Made by a program: the position numbers and the translations under genes
Shown here: piece after piece, positions 45,701 to 58,198 of the stretch
Layout: each line of letters opens with the position of its first letter
How positions within the stretch are numbered: position 1 is the first letter of the stretch
The notes under the pieces: model-generated
What the model saw: only the letters and a program-made list of their open reading frames with translations
Databases searched by the model: none
What the model was told of the DNA's origin: nothing
Assembly (NCBI RefSeq): GCF_002127325.2
Contig: NC_035433.2
Location: 88,777,350 to 88,841,349, forward strand
Length of the DNA: 64,000 nucleotides
Direction: 5' to 3'
DNA from: Helianthus annuus
Lineage: Eukaryota > Streptophyta > Magnoliopsida > Asterales > Asteraceae

Positions 45701-47165
45701 GCTTGGTTTAAAAAATGATATGTTTTTTTTTTTAACTTTCTCATAGTGGATTGAACGGTTTGGTTTATAGATTGGTTTAAAGACCATTCGATATCAAACT
45801 CGACCTAAGCGGATACTCAAATCATTAAAAATAACACAAACAATATATGTATCCAACTCTGACCGTTATGAAGGAGTAGATACATTTGCTCGATTAAAGA
45901 CATCTCAGGATGTTTATCCGGTGATTTAGTTGGTCGTTCAAAAAATAATATGTTACAATATTAAATAGTTAAATTTTCTGGTAGTCATAAAAAACCAATA
46001 CCATTAAGTAATATATTACATACTTCTAGAAGTTTTAGGTGAACCTAACCCATACCAAAAAGTTACCTTTTTTTTTTGAAGGGTAGTAAGCTCAAGCTTA
46101 AGTTGGTTTGACTCCTTTTCAGTTTTCAATCCTTTGCTCTAGTTTAAAGAGATTAAAACGTTACTAATGACTTAGCTTATTGTTTGATCTAAAGCCGACA
46201 AAATCTAACTACCCCTTTAATTGGTGTAGCTACTTATGATGGATTGCACAATCAAATATGCAGATCTTCCTCCAGGGAAAGCACCACTACCCTGGTTCAC
46301 AAGGATGAAAATCACGTTAGACGCTGCAAAAGGTCTAGAATACTTGCACGATAAAGCTAACCCGCCTGTTATTTATCGTGACTTAAAATCTTCCAACATC
46401 TTACTCGATCAAGATTACAATGTCAAACTCTCCGATTTTGGGCTAGCCAAGCTTGGCCCAGTTGGGGACAAATCACATGTGTCAACAAGAGTAATGGGCA
46501 CATACGGATATTGTGCGCCCGAGTATCAAAGAACGGGACAATTAACAGTTAAATCTGACGTTTATAGCTTTGGAGTTGTACTGTTGGAGCTCATCACAGG
46601 ACGGAGAGCCGTTGATACAACAAGGAGAAATAAAGACCAAAATCTAGTTACTTGGGTAATTACGATTTTGCTCTTAGTTAACTATTTCATTTATTTTTAT
46701 TTATTAACCTAAAAATAAAAATATAAACATTAATGTGTCCACCTATAGTGTATTTGAATAATTTTAAAAACTATATTTGATGTTAGATTTATTATTGAAC
46801 AGGCAGACCCAATTTTAAAGGACCCACAAAGGTTTGGTGAACTTGTTGATCCACTATTAAAAGGAGACTACCCAGAAAAGGGTTTGAGCCAAGCAATAGC
46901 GGTTGCAACCATGTGTCTAAACGAGGACGCATCGGTTAGACCATTGATCAGTGATGTGGTTACTGCCCTTACTTTCCTTGGAGACAAAACCGACACGATA
47001 GAGTTAATTGATTCTCCAATTGAACCATCACCATCTCGACCTTTCTCCTATATGAATGAACAACATAAGGCACGTGTTAGTGATCATCGAGAACAAGAGG
47101 TTGCAGAAGCCAAGGAATGGGGTATGACTGTAAGGACGGGTGCGATGTCAAATTCAACACGTTAA
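42771..47165 (+). CDS. PBL23-like: Receptor-like cytoplasmic kinase, RLCK-VII / PBL23-PBL24-like, five exons
   Basis: Exons 42771-42876, 43674-43891, 45165-45354, 46264-46655 and 46803-47165; all introns are GT-AG and phases fit, giving 1269 nt and 422 aa. The N-terminus MSCFSC has Cys3 and Cys6, likely S-acylated for plasma-membrane anchoring. Kinase domain: GEGGFGRV loop (91-98), ATP-binding Lys113, helix-C Glu129, catalytic YRDLKSSN (209-216, Asp211), DFG (229-231), [10 protein letters not shown] activation segment. The C-terminal tail ends with an EVAEAKEWG block similar to PBL23. RLCK-VII kinases relay signals from surface receptors in immunity and development; the exact pathway of the PBL23/24 group is not deducible here. 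No broken motif is seen. Introns 2 (1273 bp) and 3 (909 bp) carry transposons. Subgroup assignment rests on remembered similarity. Confidence 0.92.
42877..43673 (+). other. RLCK intron 1
   Basis: GT at 42877, AG at 43672-43673, phase 1. It contains a near-palindromic GGGGGTCAGGGCCCCCTGG (43125-43143) and a 51-bp direct duplication (ACATGAAAATATTTACGTAA at about 43480 and 43527). Confidence 0.8.
44345..45050. mobile_element. Fold-back MITE in RLCK intron 2, 706 bp
   Basis: Left terminus ATTAGAGTATACATAGGTCA and right terminus (inverse) ATTAGAGTATATATAGGTTT are followed by matching AAGCGACTTTAGTGATGA. Each end also holds an internal hairpin (GCGACTTTAGTGATGACAAG...CACTAAAGTCG). The arms are about 38 bp and well conserved. 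No transposase. The target duplication is ambiguous, so no superfamily is given. Confidence 0.72.
44462..44645 (+). mobile_element. SINE-derived sequence (TS / Angio-domain type) inside the fold-back MITE
   Basis: Contains GGTACGGTCTGAGGAGGGTA, a CAGCCTTACCTCTAGCCC segment, GAGGGGTTGTTTCC and GAGACCCCCGGCTCGA in this order. This run is widespread in dicot SINEs of the TS type. The 5' tRNA-like head is unclear and tails were not resolved. The call rests on recognised consensus words. Confidence 0.55.
45446..45595. mobile_element. CACTA terminus in RLCK intron 3
   Basis: CACTACCAGAAAACTAGCAT at 45446, then TTTGTGAC, GTCGCAAAACGGTCAC and TTTCGCAAA subterminal motifs to about 45590. The right end was not found before exon 4 (46264), so it is truncated. 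It resembles the terminus at 411. Confidence 0.55.
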
Positions 47166-48557
47166 ATTATTTGTTACAAAAATTATATTGTTATAGAAAT
47201 AGTATGGCATTTTTGTTTTTCCATGTTCACTTGTTTGATAACTTCTTTGATGGTTTCATTTTTAGCAAAAGTCACCACTTAACCGATAAGTGTGACAATG
47301 GTGAAGATGGTTTTCTAGGTGGTAAAATTGGTATTTTTATCTTAGTTCTCTCATTTTCTTTTTGTAATTTTGCTCTTTCTTGTAAGGAACAATGGGGAAG
47401 GGAAACACTAGACTTAAAATACACGGGTTAAAGTAAATTTTCATTACGAGGAAAGTTCTTTATTTCATGTTTGAAAATGAAAGGGCATTTGGCTTAGTAA
47501 TATTAAGGTGTATGCGAGAAAAGGTGCCCATCCTTAAGTGGTGAGGGTTTTAAGTCTCGCGGTGGACAAACACACGTACATTTAAAAGTAGGATTAAAAG
47601 TATGTATGTGAGAGAGAGAGAGAGAGAGAGAGTTAGCCACTCATAAAAATCATGTTTGCAAGGTTGTTAAATGACAGAAACCGCTTTCTATATTTCACAC
47701 AGCTAAAAAAACTCGGAGAGGATGAGTAACCAATTTGCTAAAGAGAGCTAACAAAGACGGAAGTGTTGTCAATATCATAAATTGCTTGTACGTAACACCC
47801 ACGTTTTGTAAACTCTTTTTATTATATATATTAAACCATCCCATAAACATTCCCAAATTTTTGAAAATATTATATCAGAGCGTGAATATTTTTTTCAAAA
47901 TATTTACACGATAATTGACAATCATAGTTAGGTACATGTAGTGAATATTGTTTTTCAAAATATTTACATAATAATTGACAATCATAGTTAGGTACATGTA
48001 GTGATCAAATCCTGGTCAGAAGACATTATAGCTAATTACAATATTTGCAAGGCTGAATCGCATTTGGTGTAAGATTCTTAAAACTGTTGGAACCATCTAT
48101 ACCCGAAGACTCGCCAACAATTGGGATGCGGGAATTGGACCCACACGTTAATAATATTTGGAATTTCTAAGAGATTTGTGTCTAGCATAGGCATAACGAC
48201 GCTCCAGCAAGCACGGTAGTGCCTAGGATAGGCAAGTTCATGTCTCAACAAGCACGGTTGTGCCTCACTTATTTCAACTAGAAAATCTACGGGTTTGAGT
48301 CTTACCAATCGTGTAAGCATCTTTGACACACTAGACCAATTATACTCGACTTAAACCCACGGTTTGAGTCCCCCCTCTCTCTAAAACACAAGCCTTATCT
48401 TTCTAGTCGTATCCTTCTAATATCATGAAGCGGGAAGGTTTGTTAGCTAACTAGAGGTTATATACCACTTGCGGAGGCCATCATAAGCTAAATCAACATA
48501 CTCAAAATATGTTGGTTTGACATCCTAAACCTGAATCTATGTAAATTTGGTGTTTAA
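47166..48557. repeat. Intergenic DNA: (AG)n at 47610-47632 and a 60-bp tandem duplication at 47882-48000
   Basis: No gene after the kinase stop; the first part is its 3' region. The duplication has copies 47882-47940 and 47941-48000, differing at about three positions (core CAATCATAGTTAGGTACATG). 48030-48420 has AAGCACGGTNGTGCCT twice but no recognisable gene. Confidence 0.7.
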
Positions 48558-49380
48558 TGTCACACCCCAGCCTGAGGCAAAAACACCGGGGTGTAACGAA
48601 ACCCTTGGATAAGAAGTGCTTAAATTTTATTAATAAAAAAAATGTTTCAAGCATCATCCAAATAAACAATAAACCCAGACCATCCCATACTGTATTTTAT
48701 TTTAAGCTAGTTAAGTCTCCATCCTTGAATCCTATGTGAGCATGCGTGGTCTTTAGTGTCCATTACCTGAAAAACATGCTAAAATAGTAAAATATGTTAA
48801 CTATAAAGTTAGCGAGAACATAGGTTTGAATAAACAACATAACATAGCACAAAATAATAAACAAGTTTAAACCATACAAGTAATTAAATCCCATATATGT
48901 TGTCCACAACCAACCTTTAGTTACTTTATAGTGTGCCCTCTAGTGCCCGACTACCTAACATGAGGACGTCATGATGTTGTTACTGGTGTCGGGTTTTAAA
49001 CATCCAGACCCACCCGAGAATACTGGATGTGTTTTTCAAACCAATAGATCTATCAATGTACTACCGTTGGCTTTGCAAATTAATGGTTGTGTATTGTTAT
49101 AATGAGGACGACTTTTAAAAGTGTGTCAAATGTACCATAGAACATGTAAAGCCGTTTTAATCATTTACAAATATGTGAAAACCATTATTTGATTTTTATT
49201 GAAAAAACATATCTTGTTGTTAAGAGTATGTTTTCCACCCCAAAGTTTAAACAATGTAAAAGATGGCCTATGAACTCACCATTATACTTGACTTGTTTTC
49301 TCGTTGCGTGAAACGGTTATCGATGCCCTATATTATTGTTATTATGTAAGTTGTTTAAGAAACAACTTTGATACCAACTA
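48558..49380 (-). mobile_element. Probable LTR fragment (gypsy-type), minus orientation
   Basis: Starts TGTCACACCCCAGCC, the inverse of the GGGGTGTGACA end shared by the gypsy LTRs in this window. Low-similarity words such as GAACTCACC further in recall the LTRs at 51429 and 58199. The other end and a target duplication were not found, so it is a truncated or overgrown LTR. The right boundary is arbitrary. Confidence 0.35.
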
Positions 49381-51423
49381 CATGAGGAGAGTTGAATAGA
49401 AGATTGAAAATGCGGCTTCAAGGGGTTTAAACATCAAACCCCAATTTGTATGTTGGCTGAATAACGAGCTTCTTAGAGTTTAAAAAGGCATATGAGATCC
49501 AGGGATTTTCCATGATTTAGAACATCTTTTTAGGGTTTCAGTTACAAAAAGATTGTTTAATCAGTGTTTATGATTATGAAAAGATGGTCTGAAGCTGTAT
49601 TTTGACAGCTTTGCGCACCTGTTATGTATTGTTGTTTTGGAGATTAATAACTTAGTATTTTGAGGTGATTTTGATATGGTCGGGTTCGTCTTTCGATGAA
49701 CTTGATTTAACAAAAACTTATATTTGGATTTGTATTGAATAAGTTAGGATGGTTTAAAGTCGGATCAATGTTGTCCAAAAACAAAAGTTACATATGTTAC
49801 ATTAAAAACATTTGAATATGCTAGTGTTTTGATTTGAAACCATAGTAAACACTTACCACAACAACTTACATAACTGAATTTAACATATAACAATTTACAA
49901 ACTCAATTACCACAACAACCTAAATAATAGAAGATTCAGCATGCAACAACAAACATTGAATGCAAGCACTTACCACAACAACCTAAATAATAAAATTTTG
50001 CACCTAAATGAATCCATCATGCAACAACTTCCATAACTCACTAACAAACATTGAATTTATATATATAAAGAGCTACACCCATACCATTTGGAGGCAACAT
50101 TGGCTGCAAGCATAAATATGTTTCCATTAACATCCTGCATATACAGAACCAACAATACGACACTAACTATAAAATAACAATATTTTGACTTTCCAGGTCA
50201 AATTTGTTACCTTATAACTGCGAATAAGTTAGGGACTTGTTACCTTATGTTTAGTCTTTTGTATATTATGTTTCAGGTTAATGACAGTATAAAACCATTG
50301 ACTGTTTCAGATTAGCCTTTTATATAAACGCAAACCATTGACTTACAAATATCAACATTTACTTTTGCATAAATGCGAACCATTGGCTTACAAATATCAA
50401 CATTTATCCGACTCATCATGAATATGAACACAAGGATGATTGTGAATCATCTTTGTATAAATGCAAACCGTTGACTTACAAACCCATATCTGATTCATCA
50501 TCCATATCTTATTCTTAGATTGATTACAAAAACCCATGATGAGTAAAATTAATCATTACAATTAAGGGAAAATTGATCAACGAAAAATCCGATCTAGTTA
50601 GGCAACAAATACATTTACAACACAATCTAGTAAGGTATCATATATATATACACACACACACCTTATCATTACAAACTACCCTTATACCCCTATTCGATTC
50701 TATTACCCCTGACTTATTCACATTGTTCCAGAATTTCAAAACGACATTCAAATGCACGACGAGGTAGCGTACGGTAGCATTCAACCTAATTCCGACTACA
50801 CCATTTCAAGGTCAAGTTCAAAGGTTGATAATTTTTGATAAATTTCGAGTTACAAACTCAAGAAATAACGTTTATCCCTGACACATTGTGTGTCCACTAT
50901 CACATCAAATGATAAGCTAACCATGATCGTTGGAGATGATGATGGGGGGGTTTTGGTGGGTTGGGTCCGACGACAAACAACAAGGATGCAAGTGAGTGGT
51001 TTGTTTGAAAAAAAGAGACACGTTTGGGTATTTAGCGTAGGGGTTTAGGTATAAATACCAAAAAAAAACCACCCCTAACAGTCGTCCTTCACCATCTAAT
51101 AGAATATACTAGTTTTGATACATTGAGGGACTTAGAATGCATAAAAATGCAACTACGGGGGCTCAAGAGGTCAGTTTTAGACTTTAGGTACTCAACATGT
51201 GTTTTCATATAAACCACACAGACTCAACTTGCATTTAAAACCACAAAAGATGATTTTGATCGTCTCCCATGTGAGTTTTAAGGTTGAAACATACGCAACG
51301 GAGTAAAATTAATCATTCAAAGCAAGGTCCGACCACTTGTTTCAACCAGTCACCAAATTCTCATTTCATATCAATTTGAGTCAAAATCACCATTTACACC
51401 CAAATGAACAGTTACACAATGGA
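49381..51423. repeat. Intergenic DNA with two minisatellites
   Basis: 49850-50045 repeats CTTACCACAACAACCTAAATAA-type units interspersed with AACAAACATTGAAT. 50325-50490 repeats an AACCATTGACTTACAAATAT unit of about 55 bp three times. A (CA)n lies at 50648-50661. No gene is supported. Confidence 0.6.
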
Positions 51424-51490
51424 TTAACTGTGACAACCCTAGATTTCAAAACCTTTCCTTCACGCGTCACCTGTCAGCGAAACACCAGAG

Positions 51491-51725
51491 GAGTTTCACC
51501 AAGGGAGTTTCACCAGGGGAGTTTCACCAGGGGAGTTTCGCCGGGGGAGTTTCACCAAGGGAGTTTCACCAGGGGAGTTTCACCAGGGGAGTTTCATCGT
51601 GAGGAGTTTCATCGTGAGGAGTTTCATCGTGAGAAATTTCACCATGAGGAGTTTCATCGTGAGGAGTTTCACCATGAGGAGTTTCATCATGAGGAGTTTC
51701 ACCATGAGGAGTTTCACCAGGAGAG
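51491..51725 (+). repeat. 14/15-bp minisatellite GAGTTTCACCAGGG / GAGTTTCATCGTGAG
   Basis: The first seven units have 14-bp spacing (GAGTTTCACCAGGG variants); the rest are 15 bp (GAGTTTCATCGTGAG, GAGTTTCACCATGAG). Because 15 is a multiple of three, the second half stays open in several frames and mimics a protein repeat (EEFHR, MRSFI). It is not a real gene. The 3' LTR copy is shorter. Confidence 0.9.
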
Positions 51726-52505
51726 TGTTTCGACGAAACACTAGGAGTTTCGCCACCAGGAGAGTTTCGCCAAGAAGGGCTTCAACCCAACCCATTTCAT
51801 GGCCCAACTGTGTAATGTTATAAGATGTAAACGAAACCCTAGACCCTCATATTCTTGGCGGCAGTTTCTCCTCCTCCATCTTATCGTACCATCATCTTAG
51901 CAGCCTTTCTTCATTCATCGAAGCCCCACCCTATGAAGCATCACATCCCCCTCGGCCTAGTGTGTAATCTGAACTCTCGATTAGTATATTTTAACACTAA
52001 ATTGATTGTATTAGTTTGTTAATCCTAGTTATATGACTACGTGATGAATTGTGTCGGTGTATATGAATAACTATGATTTAGGGTCACAAGAACTATGATT
52101 CAGTGTTGTTAGGGATCGTATGGATGCTGATTGTTAATTGAGACTTTACATGATGATGATAAATCGATGATTTCATGTGATCCGATTTGAACGTGTTGGC
52201 TATATTTTGATATGATATAACTATGTTTATGATGATTTGATGCATGACAACAGTGATTAAAATGATAGTTGGTTGAATTGCAGTATCTTAATAGAGAGAT
52301 GAATATATGTTAATTGTTGATTATGATGAACTGATAATTAGAAATTGTATTATGAAACTGTTAAATGGTAGTTAGGGTTTAATGTGAATCGCAGATTTAG
52401 CATAAGGTTGTGATTGATGAATGACGATTATATGTGCTTGTACTGGAACCGACTCTTGATCTGTAATTGTTTAGCACCCTTGATCTGTAACTGTTTAGCA
52501 TGAAA

Positions 52506-52610
52506 GCCGACGAAAGTTGGTGGACTTTCGTCACCTATAGGCCGACGAAAGTTGGTGGACTTTCGTCACATATGGGCCGACGAAAGTTAGTGGACTTTTG
52601 CCACAGGGAT
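52506..52610. repeat. 35-bp hairpin tandem repeat, three copies
   Basis: Unit GCCGACGAAAGTTGGTGGAC followed by TTTCGTCACMTAT. GACGAAAGT and ACTTTCGTC are perfect inverse arms around TGGTGG. The third copy has lost part of the pairing. The 3' LTR has two copies (59245-59313). Confidence 0.85.
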
Positions 52611-53703
52611 GTTTCGTCGTGTAAGTTGATGAATCGATCAGTAGGTGCATGTGTTGTTGATTTTGTTAAATACTTGTGTGTATACAAGCTGTGTGATATC
52701 CCAATGAGAATGAGAAACATAGTTCGATTAGTGATTAATGGGTACAACAAGCCCACCTGTTATGTTCTTTGTAAGTTGTGATAGAAACATGAGATATGAA
52801 CTTGTATTGGAAGAATGTGCTTGCTAACTGATATACTGTGAACTGGTGTGTGTGATGCAACCTGTGTGAAAATAATAACTTGTTTAATCATGAAACTGAT
52901 ATTCATTGGTAACCACGGTAGGGTTGGTTGATTAACTTGGATAACGGGTAACTAATCAAACCGAGCAAACCAAGGTGAGTTCACTGCTCTTTTTCCAAGC
53001 ATGCGTCCCGGGGAGGGACATCTGGTAAACGTTCCGCGGAGGAATGCTGGGTTATTGGGATGTTTGTTAATACTCGCATATCTATCACCTAAGTCCCATC
53101 TACCGATCGTTGCCTGGGAGGCAACAGGATATTAGTTAATAGCGCTATTTAGGCTTGGCAACCTCACACCGCACCGGGGAGGTCGGGGGTGAACTAATGA
53201 TCCCAGTCTTGACCATTGCTTTGATAGAGGCAATGGGGTTTGGGCAAAACAACTTTAAGCTATCAGACGGTAAACGAGTTATTACAACATCAAATCATCG
53301 AATCTGTGAAATGTAATCTGGTAACTGGTATCTAAACATGTTAACAAAATTTTGAACTCACCAGCGTCGTTTGACACACTTGTCTGCATGCTTGCAGGTC
53401 TATAGGCTTATATCATTTGGAACTTGCTGTCTGGGAGGCTGGAGTGGTCATGGGTCGAGATACATGGAATCTCAATACAAGTTTAATGGTTTATGTACAC
53501 ATGTTTTACGAAACACTTAACAAATGAATTATGCTTCCGCTGTATACAATGAATGACATGTAACTTTTGTTACACTTTATGTTAATGAATGAAAGTTTTA
53601 TTTAAATATATTTATGAGTTCAATGTGATTGGTGGCTTGGATCCTGGTATGTCACACGCCTCGCGGGGGTTTCCGCATGTGGTATTTTGGGGGTGTGACA
53701 GTT

Positions 53704-53716
53704 TGGTATCAGAGCC
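53704..53716 (+). other. Gypsy-B primer-binding site
   Basis: TGGTATCAGAGCC, a perfect match to the initiator tRNA-Met complement, three bases after the LTR. Confidence 0.95.
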
Positions 53717-55540
53717 ACTGGTTATAGTGAACTTGGTTTTAAAACGTTTTTTTTTAAAACTAGACTATAACCGAACAATTCTGAATACGTGAACACGACC
53801 ATGACACTCAGTTCCAGATTGCAAGGTTCGTCTTTCTCACTTGTTGCATACATTACATGGCTAGTACACATTTGTTTATGACGTAGCATACGGACACACA
53901 CTTGTCACCATAGTATGATTACATGAATTGCTTGCTTACATTATGATGCATTGGTAATATGTCATAGTCTTGGGATTTCTGTAATCTTATCGTTTTGATA
54001 ACCTCTGTTTGGCACTCGAGTTTGGGGACCATTTGACATGAGTTAGGAGGAACTGAGATGAGCATGCAAATCGCAATATTATTGTGGGTGCACACATAAT
54101 AATAATGTGGGGTGCATGTGAGTCCCAGTGAGGCTTAACAAGTGAAAAAGGGGTTATGTTCCGTTATTTGGTTGATGTGAAACATAACAGTCTATAGGAG
54201 TCATAGCAGTGATTGTCTCCTACTTGAATGTGATCTTTTCATTTCCCTCTGAAACCTTTCGAATCTCGATGCTGTCGAGTATTACCTGAACACCCACCTG
54301 AATGCCTAGCGAACTGTGTAGAATGTTAGGTGCTTGTACGAACGTCTCCGAGTTGGATGTTGCAGCATCAATGATTGGTCTGTACCCCTCTCACTCCTCC
54401 TTGTTTGTGGGAACTCAATGTACTGACGACTTAGACCGCGAAGTGCGATCTCTTCTGCAACACCCTGGAAACACACCGTGTATTACTCAGTCAACTTGCA
54501 AGAACGAGGGACAAGAGGGTGAACATAGTACTTTACCAACCTCAGTATTAGGACCTTGGCTACCGGTAGCGGGCAGCAACAAATTGATTTCAAACGAACT
54601 CTTAACCCTAGTCAGCGACTCATGGGAGTCAACCTTTACAAATCAATCGGGACATAAGCGATGACAACAGATTATAGTGTGGAATGTATGACTACCAGCA
54701 CAGCGAGTAGCGCGTTAGGGTGTGGCACAGATGTGAAAAGATGGACTTGGTCGGTGAAAAATCGTAGAGCTCCGTTTCAAGCAACGACATTAGAGGCAAC
54801 AGTCATGGCAACATCAAGGTACTCGTAATCGTAGCCTTCAGTATGGAAATGAAGGTGCCTACGACATGGATGGGCCGTTGTTAAACCAAGACGACAACAA
54901 CCAGGGGAACGACAGCGGTACTGGAAATTCTCGTAGCGAAAACAACAACATAATGCTCATGGAAGGGCTCTTGGGGCTGGCGTGGGCGACGCCAGGATTA
55001 CAGCAACATGGTGGCCAACACGTTCTTGGAGGCTAATCATTTCGTTCATGTTCCATTCAACCCTGATACTTCCTAAAACCAGACCTGTTGTGGAATCGGC
55101 CGATGGCAAGACAATTAAAGCCTCGTATATTCGTTGGGATGCAAACTCGACCTTGTGGGACAAGTGATCGACGTCGACCTTCCTTCTGCTATCCTTGAAG
55201 GTTTCGGTGCAGTAGTTGTGTAAGTTGGTTATCTAGATATCGCGTAGGTATACCCTGTGGGAAGAAAATTTTGCTTCGCTTTATACCTTGAAGTGTCTGA
55301 GTGGTGTAAAGGTTAGCATCATCTCAGCAAAGAAGGCCAGAAGTGCCTACGGAAGGATACCCCGCTATGTTAGCACACGTTACTGATGTTAAGACTAAGG
55401 AGGTGAGGATTGAGGATCCACCAATTGTTCGTGATTCCTCTCGGTGTGCTACTCGAGGAACTTTCAGGTTTACTTCCACAACTGTTAGGCAGAATCTCAG
55501 TTTGATCTCACGCTAGAGGCAGCCTTAATTCTTCGTACTT
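53717..55540 (+). pseudogene. Gypsy-B leader and gag/protease region, unrecognisable
   Basis: Position predicts leader, gag and protease. Only short unrelated frames are seen (the longest, 54302-54664, is not a recognised gag), with no intact zinc knuckle or DTGA protease motif. Either gag has decayed completely or it was replaced. Confidence 0.5.
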
Positions 55541-57850
55541 CTTACCGTCTTGCGCCAGGAGGGATGCAAGAACTTTCAAATCAACTACAGAGACTGTGTG
55601 ACAGAAGTTTTGTCGGACCTAGTTTTCGCTCCGGGGAGCCCCATTTATATCCGTGAAGATAAGCCTTTTCGTATGCATACTGATTATCGAGAACTCAACA
55701 AAGTGGCAGTCAGGAACCGTTTGCCCCGACCATGTATTGACAACCTGTCAACTAGTTGCGAGAGTCAAGCTCCCATTCGAGGATTGGCTAACGAACGAAC
55801 TATCATCAGATGGAAGTCCAATGGGAGAACGCTCTTAGGACGGCATATCAAACGCAATGAGGCCAGTGCGACTTTGTACACCATGACCATCGAGATAATC
55901 AACACACCAGCAGCTTATGGACCACAAGAATCGACCGTGTTTATTGATGACGTTTCGGGTCATTTCCTGGAGGAAGGGACATCATGGACGATATTTGTAT
56001 CTTATCTTAGAGCTCCTGAGGGAGGAGTCATTACGTGTGAAGCCTTGTTAAATGTAACATCTAGATTCGAGATATGCATTTTGATCATGTAACCAACGAA
56101 GTGGGAATACGTGGGATTGTGCTAGGATCCATTTTGTTAGAAACTGATTGACACCAAAGATTCCCTCGGGATACAACAATTTCTTGGTTTCGGTGGATGC
56201 TGTTGTAGATTCATCACAGGGTTTTCAAAGATTGCGCAGCTTAACTCCCTTAAGCACAGCAGGGTGCTGTGTTCGTGGGAGATAAAACAGGAGAACGTCT
56301 TTTCAGCTTTCGAATTCCAACTCTGCAATGCACTGAGCATCGTCTTTACCCGAGGGTGCGGGTGATTTAGTGGTATACCATGATGGTCCGAATCAGAGTC
56401 CCAGTTACACACCAACGCAACACGAGAGAGTGATGACTTACGTGATGGAGTTACAAAGAGGAACCGCACGACACACAACTGGCGGTGAAAACCGTGGTCT
56501 TGGGATTTTAGATGGAGGCATTACTTGGACGGTACAAGGTGCATTATTTAGACCGATCACAAGGGCCTCCCGTGTACCTTGGCTTCGATAGAGCTAAATC
56601 AGTTAATGGCATCGCTGGAGGGAACTTTTGGATGATTACAACTATGAAACTTGAACGTGCACGAGCTTTGCAGCTCACTATCGACTCTAATTAACCTGAT
56701 CCGACTCACCCTGTTCAAACTGGAGAACTGAAGGAAGAGGATTTTCAAGTTGAACCCATGCGGAGCATGGAGAAGCAACCTTGGCAGGTCAGACGATATT
56801 CGCTACCTCATGGAACGAGTGTGGATCTCATTATGCAGTAACTGTAGGAAATTTATGTTGAGCAAAGCACACCGGCCTCAATATTCTAGTCGTCTGGGTT
56901 TTGATGAGAGGCATTAGGATTTATAAAACTTGTACTGGTGATCAGGCATGAAGGCCCACCTAGCTAGGTATGGGAATGATGTTTGACTTGTGGGAAAGTC
57001 AAGGTGAAGTATTAGCAACCAGAAACACCCATATGGAAACGAGAACAGACTAGCATGGATTTTGTCACTGGGCTACCTAGAACTCGAACCGGAAACAATA
57101 TCACCTGGGTGATCGTTGATTGTCTCACATTACCAGCACACTTTCTTGCAATCAAGGAAACTGACGAGTCTTCACAGCTGTGAATTTACCTTTGAGAGAG
57201 GCGGCTTTTAGGCACGTGGTGCCAACTCCTGCTACCTTCGATTTCAAACTATACATGATTCCTGACAGGCAATACACAACACCCTTGGCTCACACCTAGA
57301 CATGAGCATTACTTATCACTAAAGGACAACCACAGAGTAATGGACCATCCTGATGCACGAAGGCATGTTGCGAGCATGTGCGTGGTTAACTTTAGTAAAC
57401 ATTTGGAAGAGCACACATCTTTGGGTGAGATCTGCTGCAGCCGTTACCATATTAGTATGCATACAGCTCTGTATGAGGCATTGCATGGATGATAATACCA
57501 ATCTTCTTATTGGACTAAGGTGGGTGACAACCTAATCACCGATCCAGGATTTGTACTCGAAACTCTTGGGAAGAGTGCTTAGATCGGAAATTGTTGACGG
57601 CAACGCGTGACTATCAGGAGAGCTGATAAGCTTAGGAAACACTGGGAGTTCGCTGTAGGCGAACGTGGCATAATTGAAAGTCTCACCCTGGGAGGGTGCG
57701 GTACGCTATCGAAAACGTGGCAAGCTTAGCTTACGATGCGTTGGGACATTCGGATTCCTGGAACGAATCGGTGACATGGCTCACAAACTCGAGTTACCTG
57801 GTGAATTGGGTAGCGTTCACGATGACAGTATGACTCGAACCTATAGAAAC
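55541..57850 (+). pseudogene. pol: Gypsy-B pol remnants
   Basis: Fragments in the correct order: RT FRMHTDYRELNKVAVRNR near 55663; a shrunken RT core retaining NTPAA and VFIDDV near 55900; the RT/RNase H joint QFLGFGGCCCRFITGFSKIA near 56170 with KQENVFSAF; integrase SMDFVTGLPRTRTGNNITWV near 57052; and the post-integrase block KVSPWEGAVRYRKRGKLSLR near 57675. Frameshifts and stops separate all of them, and the stretch between NTPAA and FIDD is far shorter than normal. The whole is about 2.3 kb against roughly 3 kb in the gypsy element at 30691. Confidence 0.8.
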
Positions 57851-58198
57851 GTTTGACCAAGAAAACATTTGTGATACCTATTACCCTCGAGTTATCCTGT
57901 GGGAGTTCGTTGGAGTTTGTTGGAACTCAAAATGTGGACCGGAGTTCACGAGGGAACGCAATGATCGGAGTAAGCCCTACTACCATCAGCAGTTCTAACG
58001 GTTGTATCAACTTCTGGTATCACTAGCGAATTTCAGGACGAAATTCCCTTTCAAGTTGGGGATGATGTGGTACCCGAGGAAAAATCCACGGTCATCCTAA
58101 TCTAGCACTTTGCCGCCTTGTGTTACTTTTGAGTTACCGTGTCACTTTTGGTTTGCTTATCAAATTTCGGGACGAAATTTCTTATAAGTTGGGGATGA
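57851..58198 (+). other. Gypsy-B 3' end with duplicated polypurine tract
   Basis: A GGGACGAAATTTC...AAGTTGGGGATGATG block precedes the 3' LTR, and a similar GGACGAAATTCCC...AAGTTGGGGATGATG block ends at about 58070. The second is functional by position; the first is a duplicate about 130 bp upstream. Confidence 0.75.

Larger units (their letters stand above)
51429..53700 (+). repeat. Gypsy-B 5' LTR
   Basis: 2272 bp. Contains a GAGTTTCACC minisatellite (51491-51725), three copies of a 35-bp hairpin repeat (52506-52610), and TTGCCTGGGAGGCAAC-type hairpins near 53110. It ends GGGGGTGTGACA directly before the primer site. Confidence 0.92.

Noticed and set aside
49362..49376. CTTTGATACCAAC as a minus-strand primer-binding site
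   Set aside because: Differs from the tRNA-Met complement (A for G and more), is not preceded by an LTR end in CA, and would lie inside the LTR-like fragment.
51491..51725. Regular short repeats resembling a CRISPR array
   Set aside because: Units are contiguous 14/15-mers without unique spacers, in a plant LTR.
51337..51744. 135-codon frame rich in EEFHR repeats
   Set aside because: Produced by the 15-bp minisatellite in the gypsy-B LTR. It is open in several frames and not conserved in the 3' LTR copy.
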